From Mucilaginibacter endophyticus (GTDB lineage: Bacteria > Bacteroidota > Bacteroidia > Sphingobacteriales > Sphingobacteriaceae), in contig NZ_QPCG01000006.1 in assembly GCF_003351025.1 (NCBI RefSeq), forward strand, positions 1 to 64,000: DNA of 64,000 nucleotides, read 5' to 3'. This document shows positions 32,648 to 43,000 of this stretch, one piece after another. Numbering within the stretch: position 1 is the stretch's first letter; the number at the start of each line of letters is the position of its first letter. The notes under the pieces were generated by a model that was not told where the DNA came from, made no database searches, and was given only the letters and a program-made list of their open reading frames with translations. Both the position numbers and the translations under genes were made by a program.

Positions 32648-35600
32648 ATGAGAAAAAATTACTCAAAAAAGTATGTTCTTCTTTGTGCTTTCCTGATGAT
32701 GTCATTCATGGCGTTTTCACAAACCGGGAGTATTAAAGGAAAGGTATCTGATGAAACCAACCTGCCCCTTCCCGGAGCAACGGTTACTATCGATGGTACC
32801 ACTATTGGTTCAACTACCGACCCTAATGGCAACTACGCCATTAACAATGTTAAAGCCGGCACTTATACGCTTAGCGTTAAGTTTATCGGTTATATCACCA
32901 TCAAAAAATCAGTAACCGTTAGCGGCGCCACTATCGAAAACTTCAGCCTGCTGCCCGAAAGCAAAAGCCTGAGCGAAGTTGTGGTTATCGGTTACGGTAC
33001 ACAGCGTAAAAAAGACCTTTCGGGTGCTATTACCAACGTAACCGCCAAAGATTTTCAAAAAGGCGTTATAACAACTCCTGAGCAGTTAATTGCCGGTAAA
33101 GTTGCAGGTGTATCTGTAATATCAAACAGCGGTGCTCCTGGTGCAGGTAGCACTATCCGTATCCGTGGCGGTGCATCGTTAAGCGCCAGCAACGATCCTC
33201 TTATCGTTATCGACGGTGTACCTATCAGCAACGCCAGCATCTCGGGCGCGGCCAACCCTTTAAGCCTGATCAACCCTAACGATATCGAATCGTTTTCGGT
33301 ATTAAAAGACGCTTCTGCAGCAGCCATTTATGGTAACAGGGCTTCAAACGGTGTTATTTTAATCACCACTAAAAAAGGCAAAAGCGGTAAACCGGTTATT
33401 GATTTCAGCTCACAGGTTTCGGCCAGCAAGATCCCTAAAGAAGCTTCTGTGCTAAGCGCTGATCAGATCCGCGATTATGTTAAAGCCAACGGAACAGCTG
33501 CTCAAATAGCGCAATTAGGTACTGCAAGTACCGACTGGCAAAAACAAATTTACCAAACAGGTATCACTACCGATAATAACATTAGTGTATCTGGCGCTAC
33601 AAAACACCTGCCCTACCGCGTATCTGCCGGTTACCTTGACCAGGACGGTGTTTTAAAAACCAGCTCAATGCAGCGTATCACAGGTGCCATCAATTTAAGC
33701 CCAAGCTTTTTTACTGATCACCTGAAAGTTAATTTAAACGCTAAGGGCGCACAGGTAAAACAAAGGTTTGCCAATGAAGGTGCTATTGGTTCGGCAGTGA
33801 GCTTTGACCCTACCAAACCGGTTTACTCGGGCAACAGCCGCTTTGGCGGTTACTGGCAATGGTTAAACAATCCGGCCCAGCCGGGCGGTCCGCTTAAAGA
33901 TCTTGCTACTTTAAACCCGCTTGGTTTATTAGAGCAGCAGGATAACCGCAGTACTGTTTACCGCAGCATAGGCAACTTGCAGTTAGATTATAAATTCCAC
34001 TTTTTACCGGAGTTACATGCCAATGTTAACTTAGGCTATGACGTATCAAAAGGTACAGGCCACAATATCATTCCTGATAGCGCGGCTTCAAATTACAAAG
34101 GCTTCCTTGATACAAAAGGTGTTACTCACCGCGGTTTAAACAACCAATACAAACAAACCCAGTCAAACACCATATTTGAAGGCTATTTAAGCTACGCTAA
34201 GGATTTGAAAAGCATAGCCAGCCACGTTGACGCGGTAGCAGGTTACTCTTACCAGGATTTCTCTATCACTAATTACAACTTTGGCAACTTTGCCCATGAC
34301 CGTACCCAGCAGCCTGGCACCCAACCGGTTTATCCATATGATAAACCAGAAAACAGGCTGATATCGGTTTATGGTCGTTTAAATTATGTATTCGAAGATA
34401 AATACATTTTAACTGGTACTGTACGTCGCGACGGTTCATCAAAATTTAACCCTAACCAAAGGTTTGGTACCTTCCCTTCAGTTGCGTTTGCATGGAAGTT
34501 GAAAGAAGAATCGATGTTTAAAGGCTTAACGGCTTTATCTGACCTGAAACTTCGCGCAGGTTACGGTATCACCGGTCAGCAGGATGGCATTGGTAACTAT
34601 GATGTTATCTCTTTCTATAACCTGAGTACCAATACTGCACAATACCAGTTTGGCGATTCATTTTATAACTTATACCGTCCGGGAGGTTATTACGCGCTGC
34701 GTACCTGGGAGCAAACAGCTGCAACTAACGTAGCCATCGATTTTGGTTTCCTTGACAACCGCATTACCGGTACTATTGATTACTATCACCGTAAAACATC
34801 AAAACTGCTAAACAAAATCCCGCAACCAGCAGGTACCAACTTCTCTAACTACATTGTAGCAAACATTGGCGATTTAACCAGCAATGGTTTAGAGTTAAAC
34901 CTGAGCGCGGATGTGATCAGGACCAGCGACATTACCTGGAATGTTAACCTGAACGCTACATACAATACCAATAAAATAACCAAACTGACACTGGCTCCAG
35001 ACCCAAGCTATCCAGGTGCGCCAACCGGCGGTATCTCTGGCGGTACCGGCAATACCATTCAAATTAACTCTGTTGGTTATCCACGCAATTCATTCTACGT
35101 TTATCAACAAGTTTACGGCACCGATGGCAAACCCCTGGATGGTGTTTATGTTGACAGAAATAAAGATGGTATAGTTAACGAAAATGACTTATACCGTTAC
35201 AAAAGCTCTGATCCTAAAGGCTATTTTGGTTTAAGTTCAAACCTTAACTACAAAAAATGGTCGGCTGGTTTTGTTGCAAGGGCAAGCGTTGGCAACTATG
35301 TATATAATAACGTTTTCTCAAGCTCAGGTACACAGTTAAGTGTATTTAACGGTATAGGCATCTTAAACAATGCCTCAACCAATTTACTTGAAAGCGGCAT
35401 GACAGGCTCTTTTGATAAAAGCAGGTTATCTGACTATTACATCCAAAACGCTTCATTTATCCGCATGGATAACGTTAACGTAGGTTATAATTTTGGTAAA
35501 GTATTTCATAATACAGGCAATTTAAGGTTAAGTGCCAACGTGCAAAACGTATTTGTTATCACCAAATACAAAGGTCTTGATCCGGAGGTTAATACTGGTA

Positions 35601-35662
35601 TCGATAACAACCTTTATCCACGCCCGCGTACTTACGTGTTAGGTCTTAATCTTTCACTATAA
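32648..35662 (+). CDS. SusC-family TonB-dependent outer-membrane receptor
   Basis: A 1004-residue outer-membrane transporter. The signal peptide ends MAFSQ (about 1-25). Residues 27-115 are the carboxypeptidase-regulatory-like domain that begins GSIKGKV and ends with the SusC hallmark EVVVIGYG. The plug follows (about 120-235, GKVAGVSVISNSGAPG...YGNRASNGVILITTK), and the rest is a 22-strand barrel ending in an aromatic-poor but typical NLSL terminus. It should import a glycan oligomer together with the SusD-like lipoprotein encoded 31 bases downstream. The plug is a useful reference for the plug-like insert in the A2M protein at 9493. Confidence 0.95.
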   Translation: MRKNYSKKYVLLCAFLMMSFMAFSQTGSIKGKVSDETNLPLPGATVTIDGTTIGSTTDPNGNYAINNVKAGTYTLSVKFIGYITIKKSVTVSGATIENFSLLPESKSLSEVVVIGYGTQRKKDLSGAITNVTAKDFQKGVITTPEQLIAGKVAGVSVISNSGAPGAGSTIRIRGGASLSASNDPLIVIDGVPISNASISGAANPLSLINPNDIESFSVLKDASAAAIYGNRASNGVILITTKKGKSGKPVIDFSSQVSASKIPKEASVLSADQIRDYVKANGTAAQIAQLGTASTDWQKQIYQTGITTDNNISVSGATKHLPYRVSAGYLDQDGVLKTSSMQRITGAINLSPSFFTDHLKVNLNAKGAQVKQRFANEGAIGSAVSFDPTKPVYSGNSRFGGYWQWLNNPAQPGGPLKDLATLNPLGLLEQQDNRSTVYRSIGNLQLDYKFHFLPELHANVNLGYDVSKGTGHNIIPDSAASNYKGFLDTKGVTHRGLNNQYKQTQSNTIFEGYLSYAKDLKSIASHVDAVAGYSYQDFSITNYNFGNFAHDRTQQPGTQPVYPYDKPENRLISVYGRLNYVFEDKYILTGTVRRDGSSKFNPNQRFGTFPSVAFAWKLKEESMFKGLTALSDLKLRAGYGITGQQDGIGNYDVISFYNLSTNTAQYQFGDSFYNLYRPGGYYALRTWEQTAATNVAIDFGFLDNRITGTIDYYHRKTSKLLNKIPQPAGTNFSNYIVANIGDLTSNGLELNLSADVIRTSDITWNVNLNATYNTNKITKLTLAPDPSYPGAPTGGISGGTGNTIQINSVGYPRNSFYVYQQVYGTDGKPLDGVYVDRNKDGIVNENDLYRYKSSDPKGYFGLSSNLNYKKWSAGFVARASVGNYVYNNVFSSSGTQLSVFNGIGILNNASTNLLESGMTGSFDKSRLSDYYIQNASFIRMDNVNVGYNFGKVFHNTGNLRLSANVQNVFVITKYKGLDPEVNTGIDNNLYPRPRTYVLGLNLSL

Positions 35663-35693
35663 CATCGTTAATCAACAATAAAGAAAAATTAAC

Positions 35694-37286
35694 ATGAAAA
35701 GACATTCATTAAAATATATAACAATTACAGCCCTGATTGCAGGAGGATTAACCTCATGCACCAAGAAGCTGGATTTACTACCAACTAACGACGTTACTGC
35801 CTCACAGGTTTACAGTACGCCCGAAGGTTACAAACAGGCTTTCGCTAAAGTATATGGCGCATTTGCTTTAACTGGTAACAAAGGCCCTGCCGGCGATGAC
35901 GGTACCAAAGATATTCAGGGTATTGACGAAGGTACCTCAGACTTTTTCCGTCTTTACTGGTGCGCAGAGGAATTACCGACTGACGAAGCAGTAGTAGGCT
36001 GGGGAGACGTGGGCTTGCCCGATTTTCATAACATGTCATGGTCATCAAGCAATACCTTCTTAACCGGCTTGTACTACAGGTGTATGTACCAGATCACATT
36101 GGCTAATGATTTCATTCGCCAATCATCTGATGCTAACCTGAGCAGCAGGGGTATCAAGGGTACCGATGCCGATAAAGTACATCAATATGTTGCTGAAGCA
36201 CGTTTTTTAAGGGCTTACCAGTATTCAATTTTGATGGACCTGTTTGCGGCCCCTCCTTTTGTAACCGAAAACGATCCCCTGGGTGGTCCGCTGCCAAAAC
36301 AAATTAGCCGTAAAGACCTGTTTGCTTATATAGAAAGCGAACTTAAGGCAATTGATGCAGGCCTTGTTGACGCCCGCGGTAACGAATACGGCCGTGCCGA
36401 CAAAGCCGCCGCATGGGCATTATTAGCCAGGATTTACCTTAATGCCGAGGTTTATACCGGTACTGCACATTATCCGGATGCTGTAACTTATTCTAAAAAA
36501 GTAATTGATGCCGGTTACTCTTTAGTTACCGACTACACCAAATTAATGCGTGCAGATAACAACCTCAATAAAAACGAGTTTATATTAACCATTAATTATG
36601 ACGGTTTGCATACCCAAAGCTATGGTGGTGCTACCTTCATGACCCACGCCCCTGTTGGTGGCTCAATGCCATCTGCCGAATTTGGTATTGCCGGCGGCTG
36701 GGCTGGTTTACGTACTACCAAAGCGTTTGTAAACCTGTTTCCGGGCGGTGCTTCAAGTGCTGATAAACGTGCCCAGTTTTATACCGATGGCCAAAATATA
36801 GATATCAACACCATAAGCACTTTTACCGACGGCTATGCTATCAGTAAATTTAAAGATGTTAAGATAGACGGCGGAGCTCCACAAAGTTTGGACTATGCAG
36901 ATATGGACCTCCCTATTTTCCGTTTAGCCGAGCAGTACCTTATTTACGCCGAAGCTACTACACGTGGCGGAGGTGGCGATGCCGCGCTTGCTTTAAGTTA
37001 TGTTAACAAATTAAGGGCCCGTGCTTACCAAAGCGCTACAACCGGTCAGTTAACAGCCTTAACAACCGATTTATTGCTTGACGAAAGAGGTCGCGAGTTG
37101 TACTGGGAAGGTTTCCGCCGTACAGATCTGATCCGTTACAAAAAATTTGTTGAGGATACCTATCTATGGCCGTTTAAAGGCGGTTCAAAAGATGGAAAAG
37201 GTGTTGAGAGTTTCCGCACTGTTTATCCGTTACCATCTGCAGATGTTACGGCTAACCCTAATCTGAAACAAAATACAGGATATTAA
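35694..37286 (+). CDS. SusD/RagB-family nutrient-binding lipoprotein
   Basis: A 530-residue surface lipoprotein. The signal segment ends GGLTSC (Cys22), followed by KKLDLLPTNDV typical of the family. Tetratricopeptide-like helices occupy the middle (AEARFLRAYQYSILMDLF) and the C-terminal RGRELYWEGFRRTDLIRYKKF segment is the SusD signature. It caps the SusC barrel and captures the ligand. It is the second gene of the susC-susD-susE operon. Ligand identity cannot be read from the sequence. Confidence 0.95.
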   Translation: MKRHSLKYITITALIAGGLTSCTKKLDLLPTNDVTASQVYSTPEGYKQAFAKVYGAFALTGNKGPAGDDGTKDIQGIDEGTSDFFRLYWCAEELPTDEAVVGWGDVGLPDFHNMSWSSSNTFLTGLYYRCMYQITLANDFIRQSSDANLSSRGIKGTDADKVHQYVAEARFLRAYQYSILMDLFAAPPFVTENDPLGGPLPKQISRKDLFAYIESELKAIDAGLVDARGNEYGRADKAAAWALLARIYLNAEVYTGTAHYPDAVTYSKKVIDAGYSLVTDYTKLMRADNNLNKNEFILTINYDGLHTQSYGGATFMTHAPVGGSMPSAEFGIAGGWAGLRTTKAFVNLFPGGASSADKRAQFYTDGQNIDINTISTFTDGYAISKFKDVKIDGGAPQSLDYADMDLPIFRLAEQYLIYAEATTRGGGGDAALALSYVNKLRARAYQSATTGQLTALTTDLLLDERGRELYWEGFRRTDLIRYKKFVEDTYLWPFKGGSKDGKGVESFRTVYPLPSADVTANPNLKQNTGY

Positions 37287-37347
37287 TACTATACCGGGAG
37301 ATACCCACAAAGTATCTCCCGTAAAACCATAAAACCTAAAAAAGGAT

Positions 37348-38376
37348 ATGAAAAAAATATTTACCACGCTCCTGGCATTTGGCGGCATCGCGCTGCTGAT
37401 GCTGGCGTCATGTAAAAAGGATGAAACAAAGGTTGTAGCAAACGTGGGCAAAGTGGGCGCCCTAACTTCAACAACAACTTCACCGGCATTATCAAAACCA
37501 AACGCAAATAATGATGCTGTTACCTTTAGCTGGGCGGCAACCCCGGTAACAGGTTATAAAGCTCCTATCACTTACACTTTACAGTTGGATGTAAAAGGCG
37601 ACAATTTCAAAAACACCAGGGAAGTAAGCACAGATAAGCTTACGCAAACCCTTAAGGTAGGTGTGCTTAATGATATGTTAACCGCGCTGAAGTTATCTTA
37701 TAACGATCCGTCGCAGGTTGAGGTACGCATTAAATCATCGGCCGCTCCAAACCTGGCAGCTACCTATTCAAATGTTATTACATTAACCGTACTGCCATAC
37801 CAGGGCACAGGTTACATTTATGTACCGGGTGCTTACCAGGGATGGGATCCGGCCACTGCCGATAGTCTCATTTCGCCCAATAACGATGGTGTATATGATG
37901 GCTATATTGGTTTCCCGGCAGGCAAACTTGAGTTTAAAATCACCCCGAAAAAAACCTGGGACGTTGCATACGGCGATGCAGGCAGCGGAAAGATAAGCAC
38001 TACAGGCGGAAACATTTCGGTACCGGCAGCGGGTTATTATGCCCTGCATGCAGTTATTGATCAAAGTGATAAAACCAAAGGCACATTTACTGCTACACCT
38101 GTATTCTGGAGCATTATTGGTGACGCTACTCCGGGTGGCTGGAACACTGATACCGATATGCTTTATGATGCTACTACTAAAACATGGAGCGTTACCGTTG
38201 CTTTAATTGCAGGCAAGGATATGAAATTCAGGTTTAATCACAGCTGGGATGTAAACTTAGGTGGCACTCCCGCTGCGCTTACGGCAGGCGGAGGTAATTA
38301 TACAATAACAACCGGTGGTACATACAAAATAGTATTGAACACCGTAGCCAATACATTCACCATTACCAAGCTTTAA
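37348..38376 (+). CDS. SusE/SusF-like outer-membrane glycan-binding lipoprotein
   Basis: A 342-residue lipoprotein with signal peptide ending LMLASC (Cys22). Residues about 25-150 match the SusE N-terminal immunoglobulin-like domain (SKPNANNDAVTFSWAATPVTGYKAPITYTLQLD). Two later repeats, starting GYIYVPGAYQGWDPATADSL and FWSIIGDATPGGWNTDTDM, are SusE/F-type starch-binding-like modules. The second module's SIIGDATPGGWNTDTDML is the classic signature of this family. It is third in the operon, 61 bases after susD. The presence of such modules favours an alpha-glucan or similar polysaccharide, but this is inference. Confidence 0.92.
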   Translation: MKKIFTTLLAFGGIALLMLASCKKDETKVVANVGKVGALTSTTTSPALSKPNANNDAVTFSWAATPVTGYKAPITYTLQLDVKGDNFKNTREVSTDKLTQTLKVGVLNDMLTALKLSYNDPSQVEVRIKSSAAPNLAATYSNVITLTVLPYQGTGYIYVPGAYQGWDPATADSLISPNNDGVYDGYIGFPAGKLEFKITPKKTWDVAYGDAGSGKISTTGGNISVPAAGYYALHAVIDQSDKTKGTFTATPVFWSIIGDATPGGWNTDTDMLYDATTKTWSVTVALIAGKDMKFRFNHSWDVNLGGTPAALTAGGGNYTITTGGTYKIVLNTVANTFTITKL

Positions 38377-38411
38377 GCACAAACTTCACAGTTGATTGAT
38401 TTATATATATG

Positions 38412-38446
38412 GCCCTGCACGGTGAAAACCTGCGGGGCTTTTTTGA
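38412..38446 (+). terminator. Intrinsic terminator of the susCDE operon
   Basis: An 8-bp stem GCCCTGCA/TGCGGGGC, with one G-U pair, is followed by T6. It lies 35 bases after the susE stop. Confidence 0.82.
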
Positions 38447-38562
38447 CCGTTGATTTTTTTGATGAATGATTACGCTGATTTCGTTGATTGAAAAGCTGCG
38501 TCAATAAAATACAACTCAACGAAATCAGCGTAATCAATTTTCAATGTGAAAAGTCAACGGTC
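38445..38562. repeat. GATTACGCTGATTTCGTTGA-word inverted repeat
   Basis: The left arm starting GACCGTTGA and the right arm ending TCAACGGTC enclose inner arms ATTACGCTGATTTCGTTGA and its complement. It lies between two terminators of convergent genes. Confidence 0.82.
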
Positions 38563-38563
38563 A

Positions 38564-38597
38564 AAAAAAGCGATAAGGTTATCCCCCATCGCTTTTT
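38564..38597 (-). terminator. Intrinsic terminator of the citrate synthase gene
   Basis: On the minus strand AAAAGCGAT and ATCGCTTTT pair around a loop and are followed by T7. It lies 55 bases after the gltA stop. Confidence 0.75.
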
Positions 38598-38651
38598 ATT
38601 TTAACAAGATATTTTCTATGAGCTATGATCCATCAACGATGAACCAAATTC

Positions 38652-39938
38652 CTACCGGCTTGCTATGTCAGCATATTCCCTGTCAGTAGCGCCAACATAA
38701 ATCTGGCGTGGACGACCGATAGGTTCTTTGTTTTCTTTCATTTCTTTCCACTGAGCTATCCATCCCGGTAAACGACCAAGGGCAAACAGTACAGTGAACA
38801 TATCAGTTGGGAAGCCTAAAGCACGGTAAATAATACCTGAATAAAAATCAACGTTAGGATAAAGCTTGCGCTCAACAAAGTATGGATCTTTCAGGGCAAC
38901 TTCTTCCAGTTTCTTGGCTATCTCCAATACTTCATCATTGATACCCAACTTTTCTAAAATATCATCACATGCTTTTTTGATGATCTTAGCACGCGGATCA
39001 AAGTTTTTATAAACACGGTGACCAAAGCCCATTAAACGGAAAGGATCGTTTTTGTCTTTCGCTTTAGCAATCCATTTATCGGTATCGCCGCCGTCTTCTT
39101 TAATTTTTTCCAGCATTTCAATCACAGCCTGGTTAGCACCGCCATGCAGCGGGCCCCAAAGTGCCGAAATACCGGCAGATACAGAAGCGTAGATATTTGA
39201 ATCGGATGAACCTACAATACGTACTGTAGAAGCAGAACAGTTTTGCTCATGATCGGCATGTAAGATTAACAGCTTGTTCATGGCATCAATCACAACCGGG
39301 TCGATAGTTACATCTTCGGTACGCTGACCAAAGGTCATGTACAGGAAGTTGGTAACGTAATCGTATTTATTTTGAGGATAAATAACCGGGTGTCCTAATG
39401 ATTTTTTATAGATCCATGAAACCACGGTAGCCATTTTAGCAAGCATTTTAATAATGCTCTGGTTAAGCTCCTCAGTAGTTTGTGATGGTTTTAATGATTC
39501 AGGATAAAAAGCCGATAAGGCTGATACCAGCGATGATAACTGGCCCATCGGGTGCGATTTTGACGGGAACCCATCAAAAAACTTCTTCATATCCTCGTGC
39601 ACCAAGGTATGGCGGCTTAACTCGTACTGGAATGCTTTCAGCTGTTCGGCAGTTGGTAATTCACCATAGATCAGCAAATAAGCAACTTCAATAAATGATG
39701 ATTTTTCGGCCAGTTCTTCAATCGGGTAACCACGATATTTAAGAATTCCCTGTTCCCCGTCTAAAAAAGTAATGGCGCTTTTGGTAGCGCCTGTATTTTT
39801 GTACCCGATATCAAGTGTTACATAACCGGTTTGATCGCGAAGCTTAGAAATATCGATTGCCTTTTCACCTTCAGTGCCCTCAATTACAGGGAGCTCAAAT
39901 GTTTTATCACCAATTTTTAGTTGTGCTGTTTCCGCCAT
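38652..39938 (-). CDS. gltA: Citrate synthase
   Basis: A 428-residue type II (hexameric-type) citrate synthase that condenses oxaloacetate and acetyl-CoA at the entry of the TCA cycle. Key segments are HADHEQNCSASTVRIVGSS (catalytic His), GPLHGGANQAVIEML, and MGFGHRVYKNFDPRA with the substrate-binding His/Arg. The catalytic Asp lies in VDFYSGIIYRALGFPTDMF. The start at 39938 (MAETAQ) is preferred to the ATG 7 codons upstream. A perfect -7 TACATTTG lies 19-26 bases before the start. It is monocistronic with its own terminator. Confidence 0.96.
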   Translation of the reverse strand: MAETAQLKIGDKTFELPVIEGTEGEKAIDISKLRDQTGYVTLDIGYKNTGATKSAITFLDGEQGILKYRGYPIEELAEKSSFIEVAYLLIYGELPTAEQLKAFQYELSRHTLVHEDMKKFFDGFPSKSHPMGQLSSLVSALSAFYPESLKPSQTTEELNQSIIKMLAKMATVVSWIYKKSLGHPVIYPQNKYDYVTNFLYMTFGQRTEDVTIDPVVIDAMNKLLILHADHEQNCSASTVRIVGSSDSNIYASVSAGISALWGPLHGGANQAVIEMLEKIKEDGGDTDKWIAKAKDKNDPFRLMGFGHRVYKNFDPRAKIIKKACDDILEKLGINDEVLEIAKKLEEVALKDPYFVERKLYPNVDFYSGIIYRALGFPTDMFTVLFALGRLPGWIAQWKEMKENKEPIGRPRQIYVGATDREYADIASR

Positions 39939-39956
39939 AGAAATTTGTATCTGCAA

Positions 39957-39964
39957 CAAATGTA
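39957..39964 (-). promoter_or_regulatory. -7 element for gltA
   Basis: On the minus strand TACATTTG is an exact match to TAnnTTTG. The -33 position reads GTT, a weak match. Confidence 0.55.
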
Positions 39965-40093
39965 AATAAATCTGCGTATTAATAACCGCTAATATAATTT
40001 ACTGTTTGTAAAAATTTCGGGCAAATTTATTATTTTAACACCTGTATTATTGTTTATAAAGGTTAATAATTGATTAAAAAATTACTCCAAAAC

Positions 40094-43000
40094 ATGGCGT
40101 TAAAAGGTAACTCATTGGTAATGATCCAAAACGAAGCTACCGTTTACCGGCTGTTGCTGATAGGTTTATTTATTGCAAGTCCGTCTTTGCATTATCTCTG
40201 CTTCCAAAATTCTTATGATCCTTTTTGGCTTCGGGCAATAAATTGCTTTTTTTGTGCTGTAGCTTTATTTTTTTCCTTCATTAACAATGCAGCTTTTTAT
40301 AAAGCAGCGATTGTAGCTACCATATCATCCTTCCTGGTAATAAACAACTGTATTTTACTCAGCAAAAATGAGTTTGCACACGTATACCTGTTTAGCGCCA
40401 TAACAACTTTTATTGCCTTAACGCTTTTTTGCAGAAAGCGCAGGGAATTTATCGTTATAAGCGAGGCTAATATTGCTGCAATTGTGATTGCCTATTTCAT
40501 GGCAACCAAACCCGTTATATCGCCTACGGTACTGGTAGTCCTCATTCTTGTTTTTACGCTGATAGCTTACGTATCATTCCTGGTGGTGATGGCTTACCAA
40601 TACCAGCTAAAAAAAGCGGTTGATAACGTAATGGAGCTTAATAATAACCTGATGCAAAACGATGCCGAACTCCGGGAACATCGTAAACATCTGCATGCGC
40701 TTATCAATTCGCTTAATGATATCATCTTTGAGTTTGATGAAACCAAGATATGCCGTAACGTTTGGTTTAATGAACTTACCGAACGTGCGGTAGACCCAAG
40801 GGTGGCTATCGGTAAAACCCTTGACATGGTTGTAGGCCCTCAAAAAGCCCATAAGTATGATATGGCATTAAATTATGTCATGGCAAACCGTAAACCTACG
40901 TCGGTTGAGTTTCCATCAGATTATGATAGCGGCCACTGGTTTATAGCCAACTTTACCCCTGTTTTCGATAGTGACGGTACTTACACCGGCCGGATCTCGG
41001 CCTCGGTTGTTGACATTACCGAGCAAAAAAAATATGAACTGGCTTTAAAAGAAAATGAAAGTTTGCTACTGGAAGCTCAGGACATTGCCAAAATAGGTAA
41101 CTGGTGGTATGATCATGAAAGCAAAGAAACCCATTGGTCGGCCAATTTGAACGATTTGCTTGAAATTGAGGAGATCCCGGCAGGGATGAACCGCTTCCAC
41201 TACTACATATCCCTTGTTCACCCCGACGACAGGGAGAATACCTTTCAATATCTTAATGCTATCCGCAGCACCAGTCAGAATAAATTTGAGCATAAATTCA
41301 TTACCCCCGCAGGCAACTTAAAATACATTAGGATACAAAGAGGCGAAAAGGAGTTAAGATCGGGCACCGGCTCGGGTACCCGTACCTTTGGCATTATCCA
41401 GGACATAACTGAAGCCCGCCTGGCCGATAAGGCCGTAAAACTAAGTCAGCTTGAACTTATGGAAGCCCAGGCCATAGCGAAGATTGGCAACTGGAAATAT
41501 GATGTAGCCACCGGCAACTTGAGTTGGTCGGACGAGTTGAATAATATTTATGAGCTTGGGCAGGATACCTCATTGTATCGCAAAACATTTGTAAACCTGC
41601 TGCTTAAATACGTACATCCCAATGATAAAAACATCATCAGGAAACTATTGCAGAGCGATGCCAACACCATGGATTCATCGCACGAATACCGAATTATAAC
41701 CCCTCGCGGCAATTTAAAATACCTGAGCATTATTGCGGGCAAGCGCCTTTATAATGAGGACGGCAGCGTTCGTAAAATCATTGGCACACTTCAGGATATA
41801 ACCGAACGCAAACAGGCCGAGCTTGATTTCAGAAGCGCCGAGAACAAATACAAATCCGTACTGGAAAAAATAAACATGATTGCTATTACCGTTGACGGCG
41901 ACGGGACCATAACTTTCTGTAATAAGTATTTGGCTAAACTTGTTGGCTACAAACAACAGGATCTGATTGGTATGAATTGGATGGATAACTTCATACCCGA
42001 CGATTTAAAAGACTTTTTGAAGAATTGGTTTGCCACCAACGCCATTTTGCCTCATTTTGTAAATCCTATTATTTGCCGAAATGGCGAGCAACGGATCATC
42101 AGCTGGCAAAACACTGTTTTTTATGACGAGAATGGCGATATTAAAGAAACTACCAGTATTGGCGAGGATATCACCGATCAGCAAAAGGCACAGCAGGAGC
42201 TGATCTGGGCTAAAGAAATGGCCGAAAAATCATCCAAGTTTAAGTCGGAGTTTCTATCTATCATGAGCCACGAGATCCGCACACCAATGAATGCGGTTAT
42301 TGGATCAACCAACCTGCTGCTTGATCAGGATCCGCGGCCCGAACAGATGGAATACCTGAACACACTTAAATTTTCTGGCGAGAACCTGCTGGCCATTATT
42401 AATGACATTTTAGATTACAATAAGATAGAAGCCGGTAAGCTTGAACTGAATAATTCAAGGTTCAACATCCACCAGTTAATCCGCAAGATCAAGCAATCAT
42501 TTGAATCAAGAGCTGCGGAGAAAGCTTTAACGCTTGAGCTGATAGTAGATGATACTATTTCAGGAGATTTAATGGGCGATGCCATGCGCCTAAGCCAGGT
42601 GCTCAACAATCTCATTAGTAATGCCATTAAGTTTACACATAACGGTAAAGTTACTATCCGGCTGGATAAAGATGTAACAACCGAAAACACCGTTACGATC
42701 AAATTTGCAGTTACAGATACCGGTATCGGCATTTCGCCCGAAAGTTTTAACATTGTTTTTGATCCCTTTATGCAGGATCAACAGGTAATCAATAACGACT
42801 ATGGAGGCACCGGTTTAGGTTTAGCTATCACTAAGCGACTGATAGAACTGCACAACAGCACCATTGCTGTTTCCAGCGAATTGGGCAAAGGCACCACGTT
42901 TTGTTTTGCAATAAACTTTACCATCGCGCCAGCAGTTGCGGCTCCGAAACCTGAAGTTGCACCAGCGCCTGTTACAGATAATAACCTGCAGGGTATGAAC

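Noticed and set aside
40070..40093. TTG start for the multi-PAS kinase, adding 8 residues
   Set aside because: The ATG at 40094 is a better start and the extra residues show no conservation that I can see.
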